Of a stretch of DNA of 7,171 nucleotides, positions 1-4,775 are shown piece after piece. Numbering within the stretch: the first letter of the stretch is position 1; every line of letters begins with the position of its first letter. The position numbers and the translations under genes were made by a program. The DNA comes from CALKWS01 sp035302405 (GTDB lineage Bacteria > Actinomycetota > Actinomycetes > Actinomycetales > Beutenbergiaceae): assembly GCA_035302405.1 (NCBI GenBank), contig DATGSR010000164.1:1-7171 (forward strand), read 5' to 3'. Under the pieces are notes generated by a model, which saw only the letters and a program-made list of their open reading frames with translations, had not been told where the DNA came from and ran no database searches.

Positions 1-42
1 CAACCCAACGGCGGACCGTACCGTGACGGTGCGCTCAGCCAT
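1..42 (-). CDS. ptsH: Phosphocarrier protein HPr, N-terminal 14 residues only (cut by window edge)
   Basis: Reading leftward from the ATG at 42, the codons give MAERTVTVRSAVGL before the window ends. This matches the N-terminus of actinobacterial HPr, the small (about 90-residue) cytoplasmic phosphocarrier of the sugar phosphotransferase system. HPr takes phosphate from Enzyme I on His15 and passes it to EIIA. In the family the next residues are His-Ala-Arg-Pro, so the cut falls exactly before the expected active-site histidine. A Shine-Dalgarno-like GGAAGGGAG just upstream supports the start. The gene lies downstream of thrE on the same strand, but a 253-base gap with its own promoter-like signals suggests separate transcription. 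With only 14 residues the identification rests on the pattern (K/R-T-V-T-V-x-S-x-V-G-L). A His-Ala-Arg-Pro continuation in the flanking sequence would confirm it. Confidence 0.7.
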   Translation of the reverse strand, partial: MAERTVTVRSAVGL

Positions 43-45
43 GAG

Positions 46-54
46 CTCCCTTCC
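46..54 (-). promoter_or_regulatory. Ribosome binding site of the HPr gene
   Basis: On the minus strand GGAAGGGAG precedes the ATG at 42. The GGAAGG part is 6 bases from the start codon and the GGGAG part 3 bases. This purine-rich block is what makes the short edge-truncated ORF credible as a real gene start. Confidence 0.6.
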
Positions 55-75
55 GACGAACACTGGCTTGCCGTT

Positions 76-81
76 ATCCTA
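76..81 (-). promoter_or_regulatory. Possible -10 box for the HPr gene
   Basis: TAGGAT on the minus strand fits the TAnnnT pattern of actinobacterial housekeeping -10 elements and lies 33 bases before the ATG at 42. The start site would be near position 69, giving a leader of roughly 27 bases that contains the ribosome binding site. No TTGACA-like -35 lies at 16-18 bases, where the sequence is a run of C, so the promoter may depend on an activator. This is pattern reading only. Confidence 0.35.
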
Positions 82-120
82 ACCGGGCAATTCTCACCGG
101 GGGGCCTGGGCGAGGATACG

Positions 121-136
121 GGTGATGAGCATCACC
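121..136. promoter_or_regulatory. Crp/GlxR-type dyad upstream of the HPr gene
   Basis: GGTGATGAGCATCACC is a 16-base dyad with all seven outer base pairs complementary around a 2-base centre. It contains GTGA-N6-TCAC, the core of the Crp-family consensus TGTGA-N6-TCACA; only the outermost T and A are replaced by G and C. Its centre lies about 60 bases upstream of the transcription start predicted from the -10 box at 76-81. That is close to the -61.5 position of class I Crp activation. Control of phosphotransferase genes by cAMP-binding Crp/GlxR proteins is known in bacteria. It could instead bind another dimeric regulator, or form a hairpin behind thrE. Confidence 0.45.
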
Positions 137-194
137 GAACAACATCGGCGCAGGTCACGCCGCATTGCCGGCAGTCCCACCCGTTCGCGCGCGG

Positions 195-285
195 GGCCAT
201 CATCCGCTCGTGTCCGAGGCCATGACCGATCGTGTCCGGCGACAGACCCTGCCCGTGTACGACGATGATGGCCGATCGCCCGTGT
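195..285. repeat. Degenerate ~22-bp tandem repeat with a 10-bp inverted repeat
   Basis: This stretch lies between the thrE stop and the HPr gene. Two adjacent units, 195-216 and 218-238, both begin GGCCAT and end TCGTGTCCG. The word CGTGT recurs at 209, 231, 254 and 281, so spacings are 22, 23 and 27 bases, near two DNA helical turns. The 10-mer GGCCATCATC at 195-204 has its exact reverse complement at 264-273, with 59 bases between the arms. No frame across it resembles a known protein. It could be a set of phased binding sites, a folded 3' region of the thrE transcript, or a decayed repeat. I cannot choose between these. Confidence 0.45.
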
Positions 286-295
286 GCCGCATCGA

Positions 296-1771
296 TCAGT
301 TGCGTGAACCGCGAGCGCGTGCGCGCACCGTTTCGGTGAACCGGTCGATCCGGCGGCGTAGCGGGGAGGCGAGGTAACCGCCCAGGGTGATCCCTCCGGC
401 CAGGGACAGGCCGATACCCAGGGCCCCGATCAGTTCGGAACTTCCGGTGAGGATGTGGTCGCCTTCGACCAGCGCGAACATGCCGCGGTAGATCGCCAGG
501 CCGGGCAGCAGCGGAGTGATGCCGGCGATGGACAACACCAGGGAGGGGGTGCGGGTGCGCTCCCCGACCACCACGGCCGCCATGCCCACCACCAGCGCGG
601 CCACGAACGCCGAACTCTCCAATCCCATCCCCAGGTCGATAGCGCCCCAACGCACCAGCGTTGAGCCGGCGCCCACCAGCAGCATCAGACCCAGGATCCG
701 CAACCTGCCGTAGGAGGCCATCCCCCAGGCCGCCGCCGCGATTCCGCCGCACAGCGCCTGCACCCACAAGGGCGTGTTCACGGCCATGGTCTCGTTCAGG
801 ACCAGCCGGATGCCCACCTGGCTCGCCAACGTGAGCATCACACCGATGCCGGCGACCAGGCCGATGGTGTTGAGCACCACCTCGAAACTTCGTGCCGCGG
901 CCGTCAGCGGGTAGCCCTGGATGGCGTCCCCGGCGGCACCCACCAGCGACATCCCGGCCAGGAGCACCACCATGCCGGCGCCCACCACGATCGAGGGGGA
1001 GAGCAGTCCCGGTGGTAGGTCGAACACCGACCGGGCCGCCATCAATGCCATCGCCACCAACGTGGCGAACCCGGCGCCGATCACCTGTTGGAACAGTTGC
1101 GGCAGGTCGCGATTGCGGAAGAAGCGCAGCACCCGGTCGATTCCGGCCGACGTCAGCCCCGCCACCACCGCCACCGGTAGCCCGCCGCCGAGCAGACCGG
1201 CGATCGAAGCGCCCATCAGGCCCAGCGCCAACGTGACGATCCAACGCCGGTAGGGGTGGGGGGAGGTGACGATCTGGTCGAACCGCGACTGCGCGTCGAT
1301 CAGGGTGAGTTCACCGTTGCTGACGTCCTCGATCATCCGGTACAGGTCGGTCAGCCGGGAGTAGTCCGCGGTGCGCACCTCGATCACCCGGACCTTGGTG
1401 AGCGGGTCGTCGCTGCGGTCGATGGTGGCCGTCATCGAGATGAAGGTGATGTCGATGTGGCAGTTGGTCACCCCGAACCCGGCGGCCATCCGCAGCAACT
1501 GCTCGGTGGTGTCGGCGACCGGGGCGCCGGTGGCGATCAACGCCTCCCCCACGCGCACCACCAGATCCAACACGTCCCGCTCCACCTCCAACGGCAGGGC
1601 GGAGGTTCGCCGGGGCGCCCCGAACTGCTGGGTGGGCGGGGATTGCGCCGCCATCGCCGCCCGGGCACGGGCCCGCAGCGGACGCCGCGGTGGCATCTCA
1701 CTCGGCGGGTAACTGGGGGGCCGGCCGGCGGCCTGCGAGACCGATTGCTCCACCTCTCGACCGTAGAACAC
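296..1771 (-). CDS. thrE: Threonine/serine exporter, ThrE family
   Basis: The 491-residue product is almost the length of Corynebacterium glutamicum ThrE (about 489), which exports L-threonine and L-serine using the proton gradient. Residues 1-60 are a polar Pro/Arg-rich tail. Residues about 61-170 form the soluble ThrE N-terminal domain (DUF1212), including HIDITF at 105-110. About ten hydrophobic segments follow between residues 177 and 469. The family signature AGITPLLPGLAIYRGMF lies at 416-432, in the DUF3815-like C-terminal half, and the protein ends in a short Arg-rich cytoplasmic tail. The longest reading starts at GTG 1771, which has no clear Shine-Dalgarno sequence. GTG 1753, ATG 1696 and ATG 1654 are other possible starts, and all keep the conserved domain. 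It is divergent from the lipoprotein gene. Membership in the family is secure; the exact substrate is inferred. Confidence 0.9.
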   Translation of the reverse strand: MFYGREVEQSVSQAAGRPPSYPPSEMPPRRPLRARARAAMAAQSPPTQQFGAPRRTSALPLEVERDVLDLVVRVGEALIATGAPVADTTEQLLRMAAGFGVTNCHIDITFISMTATIDRSDDPLTKVRVIEVRTADYSRLTDLYRMIEDVSNGELTLIDAQSRFDQIVTSPHPYRRWIVTLALGLMGASIAGLLGGGLPVAVVAGLTSAGIDRVLRFFRNRDLPQLFQQVIGAGFATLVAMALMAARSVFDLPPGLLSPSIVVGAGMVVLLAGMSLVGAAGDAIQGYPLTAAARSFEVVLNTIGLVAGIGVMLTLASQVGIRLVLNETMAVNTPLWVQALCGGIAAAAWGMASYGRLRILGLMLLVGAGSTLVRWGAIDLGMGLESSAFVAALVVGMAAVVVGERTRTPSLVLSIAGITPLLPGLAIYRGMFALVEGDHILTGSSELIGALGIGLSLAGGITLGGYLASPLRRRIDRFTETVRARARGSRN

Positions 1772-1878
1772 GGTAAGGCGATCTGCTATGGGCCATCGGC
1801 ATCGGGCTCGTCACATCGCGGTCGTTGCCACCGCCCTGGACCTTGACCTCACCCCCGCGATGGGTCACGGTGCTTGCC

Positions 1879-2349
1879 ATGCACAACGGCGGCCACTGCT
1901 ACCACGGCGGCCGGCGACGCGCACGAGGCGGGCACCTACGCATGGTGTTGCCGGTGGCCGGGCTGCTGCTCGCCGTCGTCGGCTGCACCAACCCGCCGGA
2001 ACCGTTACCGGCGGCGATCACCTGCTCCCACCACTACCGCCCGGAGGCGACCAGCACGGACGGCGCACAGGACGGCACGCTGGTGGTCGGCCAAGGGGAG
2101 CAGGAGTCGGCGGTGTTCGAGCAGATGATGCTCCAGGCGGTCTACACCGCCGGCCAACCGGACGGCAACGGGGTGCGGGTGGTGGTCTTCGACCATGAGG
2201 GGGAGCAGATCGCCGAGCACCTGTACCAGGTGGGCACCTCAGCCCAGCCGTTGTACTCCGAGTTCGACGGCGGGCACGGGTTCACCGGGCTGATCTACGT
2301 GCATCACGACGGCGCGCAAGTGCAGGTCTGGTGCGCCGCCGCTGAATGA
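1879..2349 (+). CDS. Predicted lipoprotein of unknown function
   Basis: The product is 156 residues from ATG 1879. An Arg-rich n-region (residues 12-21) and a hydrophobic stretch (23-35) end in the lipobox V-V-G-C, with Cys36 as the predicted lipidated residue, so the mature protein should sit on the outer face of the membrane. The mature part, about 121 residues, starts with a Pro-rich linker. It has two further cysteines, one soon after the linker and one four residues from the C-terminus (VWCAAAE), which could form a disulfide. The predicted pattern is mostly beta (for example VRVVVFDHEG and GLIYVHHDG). I do not recognise a family. ATG 1942 is another start, but it would leave a signal peptide with no positive charge. 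The frame is also open upstream to ATG 1825. The gene is divergent from thrE and convergent with the MetE-like gene. Confidence 0.65.
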   Translation: MHNGGHCYHGGRRRARGGHLRMVLPVAGLLLAVVGCTNPPEPLPAAITCSHHYRPEATSTDGAQDGTLVVGQGEQESAVFEQMMLQAVYTAGQPDGNGVRVVVFDHEGEQIAEHLYQVGTSAQPLYSEFDGGHGFTGLIYVHHDGAQVQVWCAAAE

Positions 2350-2372
2350 AGGCCCGCTCGACGCTGCCAGGT

Positions 2373-2442
2373 CAGCACCGCCGGACCAGCACTGCTTGAC
2401 CAGCACCGCCGGACCAGCACCGCCGTGGCAGCACTGCCGGGT
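2373..2442. repeat. Five tandem copies of a 14-bp unit
   Basis: Units start at 2373, 2387, 2401, 2415 and 2429. Copies 1 and 3 are identical (CAGCACCGCCGGAC) and the others differ at a few positions, mostly at the 3' end. The array fills most of the 92-base gap between the lipoprotein stop (2347-2349) and the MetE-like stop (2442-2444), and its last base is the first base of that stop codon. Fourteen is not a multiple of three, so it is not a protein repeat. Within it, 2370-2377 can pair with 2393-2401 (8 pairs, one bulge), and GGCAGCACTGCC at 2427-2438 is a dyad. The array may therefore help end both converging transcripts, although no T-run follows. Confidence 0.75.
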
Positions 2443-3647
2443 CAGGGCCACAGTCGCTGGGTGGCCAGGTCCGCGCCCTCGGCCAGGGTGGCGAGTTTGG
2501 CCCAGGCGATCTGGGAGTGCACCCGCCCGCCGAGGCCGCAGTCGGTGGAGGCGATGACGTTCTCCCGGCCCACCCGGGTGGCGAAACGTTCGATCCGGTC
2601 CGCCACCAGTTCCGGGTGCTCCACCACGTTGGTGGCGTGGGAGACCACACCGGGAAGGATGAGTTTGCCCTCGGGCAGTGTCACCTCGTCCCACACCGTG
2701 TACTCGTGCTCGTGGCGCACATTGCCGGCCTCGAAGGTGTAGGCGCCGGCGTTGACGGTCAGCACCGTCTCGATGATGTCACGCATCGGCAGGTCGGTGG
2801 TGTGCGGGCCGTGCCAGGAGCCCCAGCACAGGTGGTAGCGGATGCGATCGGTCGGCAAATCCCGCAGCGCGTGGTTGAGGGCCTCCACGCGTACGCGGGT
2901 GAACGCCAGGTAATCCTCCAGGGAGGGTTCGGGTTCGATCTGGTCCCAGTTCTCGGCGATCGAGGGGTCATCGATCTGCAGGATGAGCCCGGCGTCCAGG
3001 ATCGCGATGTACTCCTCGCGCAGCACATCCGCCCACGCGGCCAGCAGGTCCTCATCGGAGTCGTAGTACTCGTTCGCGATCCGGGAGGCCGACCCCGGCG
3101 CCAGGGAGGTGATGAACGCGTCCTGAACTCCGGCCGCGTCCGCGGCGGCCTTCAGGTGCGCGGCATCGGCGGCGATCGCGTCCTGGCCGGTGTAGGAGAT
3201 CGGTCCGGTGATCTTCGGGTAGGACGGCGGCTGGCCCACGAACACCCCGGAGTCCGGGTCGGCGTAGGCCTCGCGGAAGGCTTGCTGGTCGCGGCGGAAA
3301 CCGAATCCGGTGAGTCCGATGTTTCCCGGTTCGGAGATGTACCGGTCGTGGACCCACTTGGCGTGCTCGTCCAGTTCGAGCCCGGAGGTGCGCTGGAAGA
3401 TGTAAGACCACCACGCGCCGAAGTCCATCGGTGAGGTCATGGCCTTGCCGTACTCGCCGTCGCCCACGACGGTGATGCCGGTATCCACCTGTCGTTGCAC
3501 CAGATCCCGCACCTGGTCGCCGAGGAACTCATCGAACCCTTCCGCCTCTTCCCCGTTGATCCGGGCGCGGTTCGCCTCGATCAGTTCCGGGGTGCGGGGC
3601 AGGGAGCCGGCGTGGGTGGTCTGGATCTTCTCCGCGCTATTGAGCAT
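2442..3647 (-). CDS. MetE-like (cobalamin-independent methionine synthase family) zinc methyltransferase
   Basis: The 401-residue product belongs to the group of single-barrel proteins related to the C-terminal catalytic half of MetE (COG0620). It opens with the group's TTHAGSLPR motif (residues 10-18). The four zinc ligands of MetE have clear counterparts: His272 and Cys274 in HLC, Glu306 in FEAGN followed by RHEHE, and Cys370 in STDCGLG. The zinc would bind and activate a thiol substrate for alkyl transfer in the cytoplasm. It lacks the N-terminal half of true MetE (about 750 residues), so it is probably not a standard methyltetrahydrofolate-homocysteine methyltransferase; the substrate is unknown. 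The start at ATG 3647 places the conserved N-terminus correctly but has no Shine-Dalgarno sequence. The gene is divergent from the iclR gene, a common arrangement for a regulator and its target. Confidence 0.85.
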   Translation of the reverse strand: MLNSAEKIQTTHAGSLPRTPELIEANRARINGEEAEGFDEFLGDQVRDLVQRQVDTGITVVGDGEYGKAMTSPMDFGAWWSYIFQRTSGLELDEHAKWVHDRYISEPGNIGLTGFGFRRDQQAFREAYADPDSGVFVGQPPSYPKITGPISYTGQDAIAADAAHLKAAADAAGVQDAFITSLAPGSASRIANEYYDSDEDLLAAWADVLREEYIAILDAGLILQIDDPSIAENWDQIEPEPSLEDYLAFTRVRVEALNHALRDLPTDRIRYHLCWGSWHGPHTTDLPMRDIIETVLTVNAGAYTFEAGNVRHEHEYTVWDEVTLPEGKLILPGVVSHATNVVEHPELVADRIERFATRVGRENVIASTDCGLGGRVHSQIAWAKLATLAEGADLATQRLWP

Positions 3648-3670
3648 GCAGGCATGGTGGCACAGCCTGC
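3648..3670 (-). promoter_or_regulatory. Hairpin directly before the MetE-like start codon
   Basis: GCAGGC and GCCTGC form 6-bp arms around an 11-base loop, and the structure abuts the ATG at 3647. No Shine-Dalgarno sequence lies in the same stretch. If transcribed, the hairpin would sit where the ribosome must bind. A transcript starting at or near the ATG would avoid it. Either way, initiation of this gene looks non-standard. Confidence 0.35.
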
Positions 3671-3681
3671 GGCGGCGATCA

Positions 3682-3701
3682 TCCGGGGATCGATCCCGGG
3701 A
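3682..3701. promoter_or_regulatory. Candidate operator in the MetE-like/iclR divergent region
   Basis: The 20 bases from TCCGGGG to CCCGGGA are a palindrome in which 9 of 10 pairs match, with a perfect 12-bp core GGGATCGATCCC. It is the strongest dyad in the 141-base gap between the divergent start codons. It lies about 35-54 bases upstream of the MetE-like ATG and about 88-107 upstream of the regulator ATG. IclR-family proteins bind palindromic sites of about 15-20 bp as dimers or tetramers, and often regulate the divergent gene and themselves. Assignment of this site to the adjacent IclR protein is inference from position and symmetry. Confidence 0.5.
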
Positions 3702-3775
3702 CCGTGCAGTCTTGGTACGTTCGGTGCTGAGCGGGCCGGCGGCGCCCGCAACGATTGATCACAGTGACGGCACAC

Positions 3776-3780
3776 GGAGG
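3776..3780 (+). promoter_or_regulatory. Ribosome binding site deciding the iclR start
   Basis: GGAGG at 3776-3780 is 8 bases from ATG 3789 but only 2 and 5 bases from the in-frame GTG codons at 3783 and 3786. The spacing favours ATG 3789. Confidence 0.7.
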
Positions 3781-3788
3781 CGGTGGTG

Positions 3789-4634
3789 ATGGCAGAGCAC
3801 TCGGAGCCCATCGCCGCGCACCCATCCGGCGCCGCGCGCCCACCGGGGTCCGTGCACCCGCCGGGAGCGGACTCGCCCCCGGCCAGGCGGTCCGGCGGGG
3901 TGCAGTCCGTCACCAGGGCGATCGACCTGTTGGCACTGCTGGCCGAAGAGGGCCCGGAGATGGCGCTGTCGGAGTTGGCCGAACGCACCGGGCTCGCCAC
4001 CGCAACCACGCACCGGTTGATCCGGACCCTGGTGGACCACGGGTACGTGCGCCAACTGCCCTCGCGGCGCTATGCCCTGGGGCCGGCACTGATCCGCTTG
4101 GGAGAGCACGCCGGGATGCATCTGGGGTCCGCCGCCCGGGTCCATCTGGCAGACCTGGCCGCACGGGTGGGCGAGACGGTGAACCTGGCGATGTTGGACC
4201 AGGACACCGTGGTGTACATCGCCCAGTCCGCCTCCAAACACTCGATGCGGATGTTCACCGAGGTGGGCCGCCGGGTCCCCGCGCACGCCACGGGCGTCGG
4301 TAAGGCCACGCTGGCCCAGTTGGACGACGGGCAGGTGCACCGGATCATCACCCGGGCCGGGATGCCGGCGATGACCGACCGCACCATCACCGACCCGGAG
4401 GCGTTTCTGGCCGAGATGGGCCGGATCCGCGAGCGCGGCTATGCCATTGACGACGGCGAGCAAGAAGTCGGCGTGCGGTGCGTGGCGATGGCGATCGCTC
4501 AGGCGCCGGCCCCGACGGCGGTGTCCATCTCCGGGCCCGCCGCCCGGTTGCCCGAGGAGAAGGTGGAGCAGGTGGTGCCGGAGTTGGCGCGCACCGCCGA
4601 GGTGCTCTCGGAGTTGTACGCCACCGAGAACTGA
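3789..4634 (+). CDS. IclR-family transcriptional regulator, AllR-like
   Basis: The product has 281 residues. Residues 1-36 are a Pro/Ala/Gly-rich tail, longer than usual for the family. A winged helix-turn-helix follows at about 38-100 (GVQSVTRAIDLL; recognition helix near 71-81, TATTHRLIRTL; wing ending YALG). The IclR effector-binding domain covers about 110-278. It includes the strip SKHSMRMFTEVGRRV (149-163), the ATGVGK loop (167-172), D221, C231 and S-I-S-G (246-249). These match the positions I recall for glyoxylate contacts in E. coli AllR (Asp207, Cys217, Ser234, Ser236), allowing a slightly shorter loop, but similar residues are widespread in the family. It is divergent from the MetE-like gene and convergent with glcB. 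A glyoxylate-related effector is a reasonable inference. It should bind DNA in the cytoplasm, probably at the 3682-3701 palindrome. Confidence 0.88.
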   Translation: MAEHSEPIAAHPSGAARPPGSVHPPGADSPPARRSGGVQSVTRAIDLLALLAEEGPEMALSELAERTGLATATTHRLIRTLVDHGYVRQLPSRRYALGPALIRLGEHAGMHLGSAARVHLADLAARVGETVNLAMLDQDTVVYIAQSASKHSMRMFTEVGRRVPAHATGVGKATLAQLDDGQVHRIITRAGMPAMTDRTITDPEAFLAEMGRIRERGYAIDDGEQEVGVRCVAMAIAQAPAPTAVSISGPAARLPEEKVEQVVPELARTAEVLSELYATEN

Positions 4635-4657
4635 ACGGCGCGGCGAACGCTGCGGAC

Positions 4658-4694
4658 GGCGCGGGCGCGGGCACCGGCGCGGGCGCGGGCGCCC
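4658..4694. repeat. GC-only direct repeat after the iclR gene
   Basis: The 15-mer GGCGCGGGCGCGGGC occurs exactly at 4658-4672 and 4676-4690, separated by ACC. Each copy is built from GGGCGC hexamers, and the tract ends in the palindrome GGGCGCCC (4687-4694). It lies between the iclR stop and the hairpin at 4717. It is probably slippage-prone non-coding sequence. The G-runs on the plus strand could form secondary structure. Confidence 0.6.
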
Positions 4695-4716
4695 GAGCGG
4701 TCGAGGCCGACGGCGC

Positions 4717-4754
4717 CGGCCACGGTCGAGGACTCTAGCCTCCGACCGTGGCCG
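4717..4754. terminator. Probable bidirectional terminator between iclR and glcB
   Basis: The arms 4717-4731 and 4739-4754 pair over 15 bp with one bulged C, enclosing a 7-base loop (ACTCTAG). The hairpin lies 82 bases after the iclR stop and 21 bases after the glcB stop on the opposite strand, so it is placed to end both transcripts. No T-run follows on either strand. GC-rich hairpins lacking a U-tract are commonly proposed as terminators in actinobacteria. Confidence 0.7.
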
Positions 4755-4775
4755 AGCGCGTCGACCTCGGCGAAC

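Noticed and set aside
1..225. Plus-strand frame open from the left edge to TGA 223, as a possible gene tail
   Set aside because: Third-position GC is poor, there is no recognisable motif, and it overlaps the HPr start, promoter signals and repeat on the other strand.
132..1244. Minus-strand 370-residue open frame overlapping thrE
   Set aside because: It is out of frame with the well-supported ThrE protein. Its product is Arg/Gly/Pro-rich low-complexity sequence, as expected for a shadow frame in GC-rich DNA.
1843..1848. TTGACC as a -35 box for the lipoprotein gene
   Set aside because: No -10-like hexamer occurs 16-18 bases downstream (the sequence there is CACGGT-like).
2517..3434. Plus-strand 305-residue frame antisense to the MetE-like gene
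   Set aside because: The composition (Val/Gly/Arg/His-rich) is that of an antisense mirror of a real coding sequence, and the zinc-ligand motifs prove the minus strand.
3759..3767. TCACAGTGA palindrome just upstream of the iclR ribosome binding site, considered as an operator
   Set aside because: It is only 9 bases with no extension of symmetry, so it is expected by chance much more often than the 20-bp dyad at 3682-3701.
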